Source of the DNA: Luteibaculum oceani
GTDB lineage: Bacteria > Bacteroidota > Bacteroidia > Flavobacteriales_D > Luteibaculaceae
Length of the DNA: 64,000 nucleotides
Reading direction: 5' to 3'
NCBI RefSeq assembly: GCF_007995015.1
Contig: NZ_VORB01000006.1
Span: forward strand, 1-64,000
This document shows, in pieces, positions 1 to 10,914 of the stretch. The first letter of the stretch is position 1. Each line of letters opens with the position of its first letter. The notes beneath the pieces were generated by a model that saw only the letters and a list, made by a program, of their open reading frames with translations, was not told where the DNA came from and ran no database searches. The translations under genes were made by a program, and so were the position numbers.

Positions 1-86
1 ATTTCTTCCGTAGTAAGATCTGTGGTTAAGTACTCCTTGATGACTTGCCTTTTGAAGGCTTCTGAGTAACGCGTTAATTGTCTCAT
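1..86 (-). CDS. IS3-family transposase OrfA-type protein, N-terminal fragment cut by window edge
   Basis: Reading leftwards from an ATG at 84-86, the frame stays open to the window edge. It begins MRQLTRYSEAFKRQV and continues for 28 complete codons. The Y-S-x-x-F-K-x-x-V pattern is typical of the helix-turn-helix domain that opens IS3/IS150-type transposases, which binds the element ends. Only the N-terminus is inside the window, so intactness and any OrfB frameshift partner cannot be judged. The region at 87-126 is probably the element's outer end. Confidence 0.72.
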   Translation of the reverse strand, partial: MRQLTRYSEAFKRQVIKEYLTTDLTTEE

Positions 87-89
87 TTT

Positions 90-108
90 GGTTGATTTTG
101 TGTCAACC
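90..108. repeat. Inverted repeat just upstream of the transposase start, probably near the IS end
   Basis: GGTTGA and TCAACC flank a 7-nt spacer three bases before the transposase ATG. Read on the minus strand, the stretch contains TTGACA. It lies within about 40 bases of where the element should end (aggacaagaca at 116-126). It may be part of the terminal inverted repeat or a hairpin that shields transposase translation. The other IS end is outside the window, so this cannot be decided here. Confidence 0.45.
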
Positions 109-170
109 TATTTCAGGACAAGACAATAAATTGATGAAGGGTTTTTCCTGAATTCGAATATGGCTTACGG

Positions 171-200
171 GATCCCGCTCACTGCGGGATCACTCGGTGA
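171..200. repeat. Double small palindrome in the IS/icd intergenic region
   Basis: GATCCCGC (171-178) and GCGGGATC (184-191) form a perfect 8-bp stem with a 5-nt loop. The following TCAC-TCG-GTGA (190-200) can form a second 4-bp hairpin. No T-tract follows on either strand, so it is not an obvious terminator. Its compact GC-rich palindromic form resembles dispersed REP-like elements, but only one copy was noticed in this window. Confidence 0.4.
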
Positions 201-267
201 CCACACTCTTCGATAACAACGAAAAAACCAAGGCATCGGGCGTGCTAATTAGCCAATTCGCCAATAA

Positions 268-298
268 GCAAAAAAGGCGACCCCTCGAGATCGCCTTT
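268..298 (-). terminator. Intrinsic terminator of icd
   Basis: AAAGGCGA (273-280) and TCGCCTTT (291-298) form an 8-bp stem with a 10-nt loop. On the minus strand the hairpin is followed by a run of T, 25 bases beyond the icd stop codon. This is the standard intrinsic terminator layout. Confidence 0.8.
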
Positions 299-322
299 AA
301 AATTTATACTTGGTGCCCTTTT

Positions 323-2620
<2,298 letters not shown>

Positions 2621-2854
2621 GCGATTTCCTCGACATAGCATTTTACCCAAAAAACATTGTGGATGAATCGACTGAATCTTTGTCTTATGGCAGTTATCCA
2701 GATTGTCAAAATTGCATTTTACTTGGATGAAATGACATTTCGATTAACAGATTTTAAAAATAGAGCATGAAAAAATGTCTGGGCTAACTATCTGGCAAAC
2801 AGCTTGTTGTGGAATGGTTGAATGAAATTGAAAACCAATTAAAAATCAAGAATT

Positions 2855-3298
2855 ATGACTATCGTAAAAAGAAACAACGGACTATTGCCAGATTTTTTTA
2901 GCAGCTTGTTAAATGAAGACTGGCCTATTACTAACGGAGTGTCTGATGGAGCTTTATCAGTTCCGGCAGTAAACATTAGGGAGAACGAAAAAGGGTTTAT
3001 GCTTGAATTGGCAGCACCTGGATACGCTAAAGAAGACTTAAAAATAGATCTCGACGACCGTCTTCTAACCCTATCAGCCGAAATTAAAGAAGAGCGAAAT
3101 AGCTCTTCCAGCAATGAGAACCCTGAGAAGTTCACAAGACGTGAATTCAATTACAGCTCCTTTAAAAGAAGCTTTACTCTTCCCGAGACCATCGATGAAA
3201 GCAATATTGAAGCAAGTTACCAAGATGGTTTATTAAAGGTAAGTCTTCCCAAAAAAGCGGAGCTGACTAAACCAATGCGTCAAATTGCTATCAAGTAA
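2855..3298 (+). CDS. Small heat-shock protein, Hsp20/alpha-crystallin family
   Basis: An ATP-independent holdase that keeps unfolding proteins soluble in the cytoplasm. The 147-aa protein has a central alpha-crystallin domain (roughly residues 40-140) containing LELAAPGYAKEDLKI and ending with the conserved GLLKVSLPK motif. The C-terminal tail has an I-x-I anchor (IAI) used in oligomer assembly. The start ATG at 2855 follows an AT-rich leader. A GC-rich hairpin directly follows the stop, so the gene is probably transcribed alone. No heat-shock operator was recognised. Confidence 0.93.
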   Translation: MTIVKRNNGLLPDFFSSLLNEDWPITNGVSDGALSVPAVNIRENEKGFMLELAAPGYAKEDLKIDLDDRLLTLSAEIKEERNSSSSNENPEKFTRREFNYSSFKRSFTLPETIDESNIEASYQDGLLKVSLPKKAELTKPMRQIAIK

Positions 3299-3303
3299 TT
3301 ATA

Positions 3304-3321
3304 GTGCCCCCTCGGGGGCAC
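3304..3321 (+). terminator. Hairpin after the small heat-shock gene
   Basis: GTGCCCCC and GGGGGCAC form a perfect 8-bp stem with a 2-nt core loop, 5 bases after the stop codon. The following sequence is AT-rich (ttataaaattttt) but lacks an immediate T-run, so termination may be partial. It could equally protect the mRNA 3' end. Confidence 0.6.
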
Positions 3322-3339
3322 TTATAAAATTTTTGAGTT

Positions 3340-3630
3340 ATGAAAAAGTTGAAAAAACTGGTTCAAAGGTTTAGAGATTGGATGAATCCAAGCAATTCAT
3401 CTAGGTCATCTTCGAATGCCTATCGCAGTTGGAGAGTTTACTCAACTCATAGGGCATACAAACACCTATTTAATCCTTTTGATATGGGGTTTTTTACCTA
3501 CGAGTCTCATGTTTTACTTGTCCCAGCAAATAAATCAATTAGCATAAAGCGAGGAGGTTCATTTGGGGAATGGGTAAAAGATTTAAAGAAAAGATTAAGT
3601 GGAAGAAAGCGAACTATTAAAATTCGTTAG
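3340..3630 (+). CDS. Small basic hypothetical protein
   Basis: A 96-aa protein with no recognised family. It is strongly basic at both ends (MKKLKKLVQRFRDW and LKKRLSGRKRTIKIR) with a Ser-rich stretch near residues 18-26 and no signal peptide or membrane segment. The start ATG lies 18 bases after the hsp20 hairpin. The stop is 2 bases before the next gene, so the two are probably cotranscribed. The charge pattern would fit nucleic-acid or membrane-surface binding, but that is inference. Confidence 0.55.
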   Translation: MKKLKKLVQRFRDWMNPSNSSRSSSNAYRSWRVYSTHRAYKHLFNPFDMGFFTYESHVLLVPANKSISIKRGGSFGEWVKDLKKRLSGRKRTIKIR

Positions 3631-3632
3631 CC

Positions 3633-4064
3633 ATGAAAAATCTAGTCTTTTTATTGCTCTCATTTATAGTATGGTCATGCAAGGGGCAAGAACAAACCAA
3701 TACTAATCCCGAAAATCCAAAGGGGTCTTGGTCTGTAAATAAAAAGTATGATGAAAACGGAAATTTAATTTCCTACGACTCCACCTATTTCTTTAGTTCT
3801 CATCAAAAATGGGAGGGAGATTTTCAGAATGTGGATAGCCTATTCCGGTCATTTGGATGGAATAAAATGGGCTTGGATACGCAACTTTTTTTTGGATCAC
3901 CAGAATTTCACATGCCAAATATATTTCAAGACTTTTTCGATAGACAAGATCAATTCTTGAAAGACTTTATTCAAAGATCTGATAGTCTTCATAGAAGGTG
4001 GATGGATGAAATGTGCCGCCATGAAATCCCACCCGGAAAAAGAAATAAAACCAAACAGATTTAA
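3633..4064 (+). CDS. Small predicted lipoprotein of unknown function
   Basis: A 143-aa protein beginning with a short hydrophobic signal and a lipobox-like FIVWSC, giving lipidation at Cys16. Export by signal peptidase II and anchoring in an envelope membrane are therefore likely. The mature part is hydrophilic, rich in Asp, Phe and Asn, and has no recognised domain. It starts 2 bases after the 96-aa basic gene. Its end overlaps the convergent receiver gene by 4 bases. Confidence 0.6.
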   Translation: MKNLVFLLLSFIVWSCKGQEQTNTNPENPKGSWSVNKKYDENGNLISYDSTYFFSSHQKWEGDFQNVDSLFRSFGWNKMGLDTQLFFGSPEFHMPNIFQDFFDRQDQFLKDFIQRSDSLHRRWMDEMCRHEIPPGKRNKTKQI

Positions 4065-4453
4065 ACCACCGCAGAAATTTGGCGTTTGATAAAGTCTATA
4101 TCCAGGGGTTTGGAGATAAATCCATCCACTCTAGGATGATCGTTTGCCTTTTCTTTGTCGGCTGGTAAAATGGAGCTGGATAAGAAAAACAATTTAGGAC
4201 TTTGTTTTTCGATTCCAAGCTTTAAATAATCCTCCATAAAATCCCAGCCGTCTTTAAAGGGCATATTAAGGTCAATAAGTATTAACCTTGGTGGGAAATC
4301 AAGTTTTTTGAGCAAATCCAAACCGTCGTCGGCGGTCTCCGTGGAATAAATTTTATCTACGATTTGGGCTTCTTCCAGGATAAACTTGTTATAGAAGTTC
4401 GACGTATCATCGTCGTCTATTAGCAATATAGCGCTACTTTCAAACTCTGCCAT
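4061..4453 (-). CDS. Single-domain response regulator (CheY-like receiver)
   Basis: A 130-aa stand-alone receiver. It shows the acidic pocket LLIDDDD (about 11-16), the phospho-acceptor Asp61 in LIDLNMP, the Ser in FLSSS near 92-94, and the conserved Lys115 in ISKP. There is no output domain, so it probably relays phosphate or binds a partner protein. Its start overlaps the end of the upstream pseudouridine-synthase gene by 14 bases, which suggests translational coupling. No histidine kinase is adjacent. Confidence 0.9.
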   Translation of the reverse strand: MAEFESSAILLIDDDDTSNFYNKFILEEAQIVDKIYSTETADDGLDLLKKLDFPPRLILIDLNMPFKDGWDFMEDYLKLGIEKQSPKLFFLSSSILPADKEKANDHPRVDGFISKPLDIDFIKRQISAVV

Positions 4454-5324
4454 GGTAAAATTCTGCTCCGAATATAGAAAAGAATTTTCTCGGAGCCTTT
4501 GCTGTTAGTGCTAATTCTAATCCTTTTATCGGATGATTAAAATGCAGCTTATACGAATGTAGGTAAAGTCCTTTACCCCTTAAAATTAAGTCCTTATCGT
4601 TGAAATATTTATCATCCCCCAAAATGGGAAAACCCAATTCATTTAATTGTATTCTCAGCTGATGCCTTCTTCCAGTTCCTAAGTGCAATCGTAACAAACT
4701 GAGATTTCCAAATCTTGGTGATGGAACCGAGGCAATGGTTTCACCCATTGCAAAACTAGATTTGCCCTCTATGATTGAATTTAGTTCAAATGTACTTGGA
4801 GGTATGCCTATGCAAACAGCTAAATACGATTTGTAGATTTTTCGTTGAGCAAAAAGTTGGTTTAACGCTATAACCGCACTGGCAGTTTTCCCAACCAACA
4901 AGGCTCCGGTGGTAGGGTAGTCTAATCGGTGTATGGGTTCTGGATAATCCAACGCATCATACTGCGTACTTTTTCGCAGTGTATTGGAAAAACTGTTTTC
5001 TAAGGTCCATTTTCTATTGCCGCTTACCAATACTCCAGGAGGTTTATTTACAATGGCCAGAAACTCATCTTCAAACACCACAGGGTACTTAAGGCGTACA
5101 TTATCCGGTTTGTTTTTAACGGTTCTTATCAAGCAAATTTGGTCTCCTTCATTAACCCAATCCCCTGTTTTGGCATTCTCTCCATTTATTAGAACCCAAC
5201 CTTTTTCTATGGCCTTTTTAACGCCTTTGCGCGAGGGGATGGAGACGAAAATCCCTCCACCGTAATCACTTAAGCGAATAGGAGCAGGAATTTGAGGTAC
5301 AATATGTTCTTCTTTAACATCCAT
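4440..5324 (-). CDS. RluA-family RNA pseudouridine synthase
   Basis: Isomerises uridine to pseudouridine in rRNA or tRNA. The N-terminal part (about residues 25-66) looks like an S4 RNA-binding domain (SRKGVKKAIEKGWVLING). The catalytic domain carries HRLDYPTTG, with the nucleophilic Asp at 135, and the C-terminal R-x-H-Q-L-R-I element. The TTG in place of the usual TSG is a mild variation. The exact target position cannot be told. It is cotranscribed with the overlapping receiver gene and divergent from purT. Confidence 0.9.
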   Translation of the reverse strand: MDVKEEHIVPQIPAPIRLSDYGGGIFVSIPSRKGVKKAIEKGWVLINGENAKTGDWVNEGDQICLIRTVKNKPDNVRLKYPVVFEDEFLAIVNKPPGVLVSGNRKWTLENSFSNTLRKSTQYDALDYPEPIHRLDYPTTGALLVGKTASAVIALNQLFAQRKIYKSYLAVCIGIPPSTFELNSIIEGKSSFAMGETIASVPSPRFGNLSLLRLHLGTGRRHQLRIQLNELGFPILGDDKYFNDKDLILRGKGLYLHSYKLHFNHPIKGLELALTAKAPRKFFSIFGAEFYHGRV

Positions 5325-5362
5325 TTTGGGCTCGCAATATCCTTTTTTAAACGATAAAAAAT

Positions 5363-5370
5363 TAGGTTTG
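5363..5370 (+). promoter_or_regulatory. Candidate -7 box for purT
   Basis: TAGGTTTG fits the Bacteroidota -7 consensus TAnnTTTG and lies 21 bases before the purT ATG, in the 67-base divergent gap. No clear TTG -33 element was seen at the expected distance. Confidence 0.4.
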
Positions 5371-5391
5371 TCCTAATACAAAGCAATAACA

Positions 5392-6558
5392 ATGGTGGAT
5401 AAAATATTACTTCTTGGATCTGGTGAATTAGGAAAAGAATTGGTCATCTCTTTAAAAAGACTAGGGCAATACGTGGTTGCATGCGACTCGTACAAAGGTG
5501 CACCTGCTATGCAGGTGGCAGATGAATACGAAGTGTTTGATATGCTCGATGGAGAAGCTTTAGCTAGGGTGGTTGCCAAACATCAGCCCAAATTGGTGGT
5601 TCCCGAAGTGGAGAGCATTAGAACCGAAAAGTTTTATGATTTTGAAAAAGAAGGAATAACGGTTGTTCCCAGTGCCAAGGCAGCCAATTTTACTATGAAT
5701 AGAAAGTTAATTCGAGACCTAGCCGCCAAGGAGCTTGGATTAAGAACAGCCAAGTATTTGTATGCTAATAATTTATCCGACTTTAAAAATGCGGTTAATG
5801 AAATAGGGTTTCCCTGTGTGGTAAAACCATTAATGTCTTCGAGTGGAAAAGGGCAATCGGTGTTAAAGTCGCAGGTGGATATTGAAAATGCTTGGAACGC
5901 CGCAATGGAAGGCAGTAGGGGGGATGTAAAGGAAGTTATTATTGAGGCTTTTGTTGATTTTCATACTGAAATAACACTGCTCACGGTAACTCAAAAAAAT
6001 GGAGCGACCTTGTTTTGTCCACCCATTGGCCACAGACAGGAGAGAGGAGATTACCAGGAAAGTTGGCAGCCCTGCGCTATTTCAGATGAAGACTTTAAAG
6101 CATCTTGCGAAATGGCAGATAAAATCACTCAGGCTCTTGAAGGAGCAGGTATTTGGGGGGTAGAGTTCTTTATCGCAAATGATGGTGTTTATTTTTCGGA
6201 ATTATCACCAAGACCTCATGATACCGGAATGGTAACCCTTGCTGGAACGCAAAATCTTAGTGAGTTCGAATTGCATGCACGAGCTATTTTAGGCCTGCCA
6301 ATTCACGAGGTTACGCTTGAAAAAGCTGGAGTTTCTTCGGTAATTCTGGCAATGGGTACTTCTACTAAAACACCCACCTTCAAAGGGGTGAGCGAAGCGC
6401 TAGATCAAGCTAATCTGGACATTCGATTATTTGGGAAGCCAAATACCCGTCCGTACCGTAGAATGGGTGTCGTATTGGTTAATGGACCCGTTGATTCTGA
6501 TGTTAAAGTCTTGCGTGATACAGGTGCCAAAGCAGCATCAAAAGTTAAAGTTCAGTAA
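5392..6558 (+). CDS. purT: Formate-dependent phosphoribosylglycinamide formyltransferase
   Basis: An ATP-grasp enzyme of purine synthesis that makes formyl-GAR from GAR, formate and ATP, without formyl-tetrahydrofolate. At 388 aa it is the usual length. The N-terminus [11 protein letters not shown] is the PurT nucleotide-fold motif. The ATP-grasp core includes [14 protein letters not shown], and [24 protein letters not shown] holds the metal-binding acidic residues. It ends one base before the convergent oxygenase gene. It appears monocistronic. Confidence 0.96.
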   Translation: MVDKILLLGSGELGKELVISLKRLGQYVVACDSYKGAPAMQVADEYEVFDMLDGEALARVVAKHQPKLVVPEVESIRTEKFYDFEKEGITVVPSAKAANFTMNRKLIRDLAAKELGLRTAKYLYANNLSDFKNAVNEIGFPCVVKPLMSSSGKGQSVLKSQVDIENAWNAAMEGSRGDVKEVIIEAFVDFHTEITLLTVTQKNGATLFCPPIGHRQERGDYQESWQPCAISDEDFKASCEMADKITQALEGAGIWGVEFFIANDGVYFSELSPRPHDTGMVTLAGTQNLSEFELHARAILGLPIHEVTLEKAGVSSVILAMGTSTKTPTFKGVSEALDQANLDIRLFGKPNTRPYRRMGVVLVNGPVDSDVKVLRDTGAKAASKVKVQ

Positions 6559-6559
6559 G

Positions 6560-7147
6560 CTACTTTAGCCAACCCGTAATAGAAATTCGGTTCTTGTGCG
6601 CGATTTTTACTTCGTGTTCCACAAGGGCCGAATTAAATACCACCACAGTTCCAAACTTCGGTTCTACCACTACTTCTTTGTCTAGGTGCAAAACTAGTTC
6701 CCCTCCATTTCCAAGAACCCATTTTTTATTGAGATAACACACTATGGAAAATTTGCGACCATTGTCGTTTTTAAAACGATCGAAATGGCGTTTGAAAAAG
6801 CTGCCCTTGCGGTAGTTGGCATAGTGAAACTCCCAATTCTTAATTCCTGTGAAACAGGTCCGATTTAAGTAGTTGCTAAAGTCTTGTACTGCGTCGAAAA
6901 ATTGTTGTTCAAGCGCGTTGCATTCTAGCTGGTTGATCCATTTTATCTGATCCGACCTAATCTCCATGTTTACTTCGAAATTGGTTTTATTACCTATTCC
7001 TGCATCTCTTAACTCTCCAGCATTTCTAAGTCTGATGAGATGATTTCGTAAACGAGAAAGTAGTTTCTCGTCCATAAGGGTATGACTTATCGCGTAGTCT
7101 TGCACTGCAAGCTGGTCGATAATGTCTTCATAAACAGGGTTTTCCAA
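6560..7147 (-). CDS. 2-oxoglutarate/Fe(II)-dependent oxygenase, prolyl-4-hydroxylase type
   Basis: A 195-aa protein of the P4Hc/SM-20-like fold. The iron triad is visible as H121-x-D123 (KRHFDRF) and H178 (LVEHEV), with the 2-oxoglutarate-binding Arg187 in KNRISITGW. Nearby FSIVCYLNKKW matches the core strand of this family. Substrate is unknown: bacterial relatives hydroxylate proline or other protein side chains, or small molecules. It is a single gene in its strand block, convergent with purT. Confidence 0.87.
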   Translation of the reverse strand: MENPVYEDIIDQLAVQDYAISHTLMDEKLLSRLRNHLIRLRNAGELRDAGIGNKTNFEVNMEIRSDQIKWINQLECNALEQQFFDAVQDFSNYLNRTCFTGIKNWEFHYANYRKGSFFKRHFDRFKNDNGRKFSIVCYLNKKWVLGNGGELVLHLDKEVVVEPKFGTVVVFNSALVEHEVKIAHKNRISITGWLK

Positions 7148-7200
7148 TCAGTTTGAAATTTGGCGCGCGCGAAAATACTCCAAAACTGAATTGCATGGAT

Positions 7201-7225
7201 AAAAAAAAGCTCCCGAAGGAGCTTT
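7201..7225 (-). terminator. Intrinsic terminator of the first T9SS cargo gene
   Basis: AAAGCTCC (7206-7213) and GGAGCTTT (7218-7225) pair around a CGAA loop (TTCG on the transcribed strand). On the minus strand eight T residues follow. It lies 21 bases beyond the stop of the 450-aa gene. Confidence 0.9.
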
Positions 7226-7245
7226 ATTAAAAGTTGAGAGTTTTA

Positions 7246-8598
7246 TTATTGTTTGATAAAAGTGGTACTTCCTTTTCCGTTGCTAACTGCAACATTTAAA
7301 TGGTAAGTCCCAGTTTTTAATCTCTGGATATCAATTTGATATCCCGCCGGAATTCTGCCCGATTTCAAAATTCTTCCAGCAACATCTGTAATGGTGTAAT
7401 CCATGGTGGAATTGTTTTCTAAATTGACACTTATGAAATCGGAGCTCGGATTGGGTGAAATGGTAAAATCAATTGTTGGTATTTCGCTAATACCTACAGT
7501 TTTACTGCTCCAATAAAATCTTAATTCTCCCACTTTGTTTTCTAGTCCCAGTGAGTCTATCATCAAGAAATCGATGTGGTTTATTCTGCCAGGGTTAAAA
7601 TCCATAGGTAAATAGTCCCATTCATCAACCAGCAGTTGTTCGTAAGGCATTTCCATTGCATCTATAAAGTCGTATCTGCCGTATTTGGTAGCTTTTCCCG
7701 TTGAGTCAACATTGTACAAGTTAATGCCATTAATAAAATCATTATTGCTATACTCTGCTTCGAAAATAAATTCTAATGCGCCCTCGTAATAATCACTAGA
7801 GGTTAGGATATTCCCCTTGACATTCCGAGTATAGACTGTTTTCCAATTTTCGGTATAATTACCCGGGTTGGAGTTATCGTGATGATGGTTGTTTTCTTCA
7901 ATTAACCAGTCGTTGCCATCATAAATATAACCATCGTAATAGTTAGGGTTGGCACCATTGTTAGAATCATCAAAATAGTTTGCCTTAGTCATCTTCCCCG
8001 AGAGGCTGTATTCATAGGTCCATTTCGATGTAAAATACCATTTGCCATCTCCATATAACGTGAAAACTGAGTCTAAAGCATTCTTTCCTTCAACATAAAA
8101 ATGGAATGTCCGGCTAGAATTGGTGTCGGTTTCCCAATAGGTATTGGATTCAGTTTTTATTAGAAGATTATTCTCAAAGGTGTAGATTTCTTCATTCCCT
8201 AATGATAAAACACCGTTATCAAAGTCGAAATCTTTATAGTGGACAATATTGCCATTAACATCGAAGGTGTTTTCGTAAAAACCGTAGTATTCTCTCGATC
8301 CTAATTCTTCGGAATATCCGGCGGATTTAGATACTTCTTTGTGGGTTAAATCGTATTCATAGGTTACGATATCCGAGTAAGTTACTTGTCCCAGTTCCAC
8401 CTCGTTGAAGTACATACTGTCTAAAGCAAGTCGGGAAGCTTTTCTTGGGCTTTTGTTACCGTTTTTTATTAGGCCTTTACGGTTTAACTTTTTAAAGTTT
8501 TCCTTAAGGTTCTGCGCCGATATTTCCTGTGCAGAAATAGATGTGCTTGCTACAAAAGCAAAAAGGGCAGTGCTAGCCCATAGGGTTAAGTTTTTCAT
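7246..8598 (-). CDS. Secreted T9SS cargo protein with C-terminal sorting domain
   Basis: A 450-aa protein with a Sec signal peptide ending near SISAQ. The body is rich in Tyr, Asn and Asp and resembles repeated-strand secreted proteins. The final roughly 75 residues (from FTISPNPSSDFISVN through TDVAGRILKSGRI to GTYHLNVAV) form a type A T9SS sorting domain. It is therefore expected to cross the outer membrane and be anchored or released. It is a clear paralogue of the next gene (shared SPRKxxRLALDSM, YEYDL, NPGRIN, SNPSSDFIS-type blocks). Function of the body is unknown. Confidence 0.85.
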   Translation of the reverse strand: MKNLTLWASTALFAFVASTSISAQEISAQNLKENFKKLNRKGLIKNGNKSPRKASRLALDSMYFNEVELGQVTYSDIVTYEYDLTHKEVSKSAGYSEELGSREYYGFYENTFDVNGNIVHYKDFDFDNGVLSLGNEEIYTFENNLLIKTESNTYWETDTNSSRTFHFYVEGKNALDSVFTLYGDGKWYFTSKWTYEYSLSGKMTKANYFDDSNNGANPNYYDGYIYDGNDWLIEENNHHHDNSNPGNYTENWKTVYTRNVKGNILTSSDYYEGALEFIFEAEYSNNDFINGINLYNVDSTGKATKYGRYDFIDAMEMPYEQLLVDEWDYLPMDFNPGRINHIDFLMIDSLGLENKVGELRFYWSSKTVGISEIPTIDFTISPNPSSDFISVNLENNSTMDYTITDVAGRILKSGRIPAGYQIDIQRLKTGTYHLNVAVSNGKGSTTFIKQ

Positions 8599-8700
8599 TT
8601 TGTTGGGATTATGTTCCTCGAAGACGTTCGAGGTTTCTATTGGTTTGTTCTGGTTTATGCTAAAAGTAGCTTTTTAGTATTCTGAGAATGGTCTCTTTGT

Positions 8701-10050
8701 TTATTTTTTCAAAAACGAAAGGGAGCCTTTTTTATAGCCTTGGTCAATTCGCAATTGATATACCCCCTTGGCTAAACCTCCGATGTCAATTTTGTGTCCA
8801 ACTGGAATTCTACCTGATTTATACATTCTTCCTGTGGCATCGGTAATGGCGTATTCTACAACCGAATTGTTATCCATATTAATACTTATGAAATCAGAAC
8901 TCGGGTTGGGGTAAATGGTAAAATCGAGGGTAGATTTCTCATTGACACCAACAGTTTTGTCATTCCAGAAAAAATTTAATTCGCCAACTTTTGTGGACAA
9001 GCCTGTTTCTTCTATTCTCATGTAATCAGCTCGATTAATTCTGCCAGGGTTATAGTCGGCTAGAAAGTATTCTTCTTCTTCCACCAGTAATTGGTCGTAA
9101 TCAATTTCCTCGGAGTCAATAAGGTCGTACCGAGAAGTTTTTCTTGGATCTCCAGAAGCATCTATTTCATAAATGTTAATGCCACTCAAAAAGCCATTTA
9201 CATTGTACTTGGTTTCAAAAATTGATTCCTTAATACCCTCAGAATAATCGGTTGCAGTTTTAATGTGTCCCCTTTCGTTTCGCGTGTACTCTGTTTTCCA
9301 TTCCTCTATATAATTTGAGCCATCCCAGATTATTCGCTTTGCCTCAATCAGGTTGTCGAGGCTATCATAGGTAAATCTTGTATAATGGTCTGCAAAGCCG
9401 GGGTTCCAAGAAGGAAAGAAACGCTTGGTGGACAATAGGCCAGAATGAGTGTGTGTGTACAACCAGCCACCCTCAAAATACCATTCGCCTTCGGCAATTG
9501 TATATCTCGAGTATACGGAGTCCGTTTTATTTACACCATTTATATAGTAGTGGTAGGTGTGAAAGGTGGTGGTATCTGCATCTCCGATATATTGATAATT
9601 CAACGTTTCGAGTAATCTGTTGTTTTTGTAGAGGAAGATGTCTTGGTGTTTAAGTTTCAATTTTCCACCTTCCATTTCATAATCTTGCTGCCGAATTAAA
9701 TTCCCGCTCTCATCGAAGCTTTTTTCAAAGTAGCCATAGTAGCCACTATTTCCGGGCTCCTGGTAGTATCTGCTTTTTTTAAAAAGCGTTTTTAAGACTA
9801 AATCGTATTCGTACTTAAAGATGTCTGTATACACCACTTGGCCCGATTCTACTTCTTTTATGCACATGCTATCCAATGCAAGCCGATTGGATTTTCTTGG
9901 ACTTTTACTGCTTTTATAAACTAGGCTTTTGCGGTTTAATTTTCTGAAATTTTCTTCTAGACTTTTGGAAGATAACTCCTGAGCATTAATCGATTTGCTA
10001 AATCCAAAAGCAAAAAAGACAATGCAATACGAGAGGGTGTATTTTACCAT
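8701..10050 (-). CDS. Secreted T9SS cargo protein, tandem paralogue
   Basis: A 449-aa protein with a signal peptide (cleavage near INAQ) and the same layout as the gene at 7246-8598. It shares LALDSM near residue 60, EYDL, NPGRIN and the type A sorting domain (IYPNPSSDFISINMDNNS, TDATGRMYKSGRIP). Similarity runs along the whole length with no frameshift, so this is a tandem duplication followed by divergence. The gap between the copies is 102 bases. The body may carry YD/RHS-like strand repeats, but no family was firmly recognised. Confidence 0.85.
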   Translation of the reverse strand: MVKYTLSYCIVFFAFGFSKSINAQELSSKSLEENFRKLNRKSLVYKSSKSPRKSNRLALDSMCIKEVESGQVVYTDIFKYEYDLVLKTLFKKSRYYQEPGNSGYYGYFEKSFDESGNLIRQQDYEMEGGKLKLKHQDIFLYKNNRLLETLNYQYIGDADTTTFHTYHYYINGVNKTDSVYSRYTIAEGEWYFEGGWLYTHTHSGLLSTKRFFPSWNPGFADHYTRFTYDSLDNLIEAKRIIWDGSNYIEEWKTEYTRNERGHIKTATDYSEGIKESIFETKYNVNGFLSGINIYEIDASGDPRKTSRYDLIDSEEIDYDQLLVEEEEYFLADYNPGRINRADYMRIEETGLSTKVGELNFFWNDKTVGVNEKSTLDFTIYPNPSSDFISINMDNNSVVEYAITDATGRMYKSGRIPVGHKIDIGGLAKGVYQLRIDQGYKKGSLSFLKK

Positions 10051-10104
10051 TCTGGCGGGTTAAATGTTAATGACGAGCTTTTTTTATTCAGGTTTATTAA
10101 CCGA

Positions 10105-10905
10105 TTAATTATCGCCGTCTAACCAGTCTCCTAATCCGCCTAATATGCTGCCTTCTCCTTTTCTACGTCCTCCCATTTTGGGCGCACTAGAAATTATCTT
10201 ATCCGCCAAACGGCTAAAGGGAAGCGATTGCATCCATACTGTGCCAGGTCCTCTCAGTTGAGCAAAGAATACACCTTCACCACCAAACAATGTGTTTTTT
10301 ATTCCACCCACAAACTGGATGTCGTAGTCAACATCCGAAGTAAAGGCAACAAGGCAGCCTGTATCTACTTTTAGGGTATCGCCTGGCCCTAATACACGCT
10401 TTACAATATTACCACCAGCATGCACAAAGGTCATCCCGTCGCCTTCGAGCTTTTGCATAATAAATCCTTCGCCACCAAAAAGACCAACTCCCAATCTTTT
10501 TTGGAAAGCAATTCCAACCGAAACACCTTTAGCTGCGCATAAAAAAGCATCTTTTTGGCAAATGATTTTCTGATTGTATTGGGCAAGATCTAAGGGGATG
10601 ATTTTCCCAGGGTAGGGCGCCGCAAAGGCTACTTTTCTTTTCCCGTAGTCTGTATTGGTAAACGCAGTCATAAAAAGACTCTCCCCGGTTAAGATTCTTT
10701 TTCCCGCAGAGAATAACTTGTTTAAAATGCCCTGATCTTGGCGAGATCCATCTCCAAATAGGGTGTTCATGGCAATGCCATTATCCATGTACATAAATGC
10801 TCCAGCCTCGGCAATTACCGTTTCCTGTGGATCCAATTCTATTTCTACCGACTGAAGTTCTTCTCCAAGAATTTCAAAGTCTATTTCATGTGCGTTTAAA
10901 TACAT
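10105..10905 (-). CDS. AIM24/TIGR00266-family protein
   Basis: A 266-aa cytosolic protein of the AIM24 beta-prism-like family. Typical segments are [12 protein letters not shown], a [13 protein letters not shown]-type motif, and the glycine-rich [19 protein letters not shown]. Yeast AIM24 affects mitochondrial cristae organisation, and the bacterial role is unknown. The C-terminal tail is Gly-rich ([14 protein letters not shown]). It is the last gene of a three-gene minus-strand set with DUF4870-like and MscS-type genes (gaps of 9 and 1 bases), which points to an envelope-related function. Confidence 0.87.
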   Translation of the reverse strand: MYLNAHEIDFEILGEELQSVEIELDPQETVIAEAGAFMYMDNGIAMNTLFGDGSRQDQGILNKLFSAGKRILTGESLFMTAFTNTDYGKRKVAFAAPYPGKIIPLDLAQYNQKIICQKDAFLCAAKGVSVGIAFQKRLGVGLFGGEGFIMQKLEGDGMTFVHAGGNIVKRVLGPGDTLKVDTGCLVAFTSDVDYDIQFVGGIKNTLFGGEGVFFAQLRGPGTVWMQSLPFSRLADKIISSAPKMGGRRKGEGSILGGLGDWLDGDN

Positions 10906-10914
10906 AAAGTTGTT

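Noticed and set aside
2839-3150. 103-aa minus-strand frame antisense to the small heat-shock gene
   Set aside because: It lies inside a clear Hsp20 gene and has no family resemblance; it is a shadow frame.
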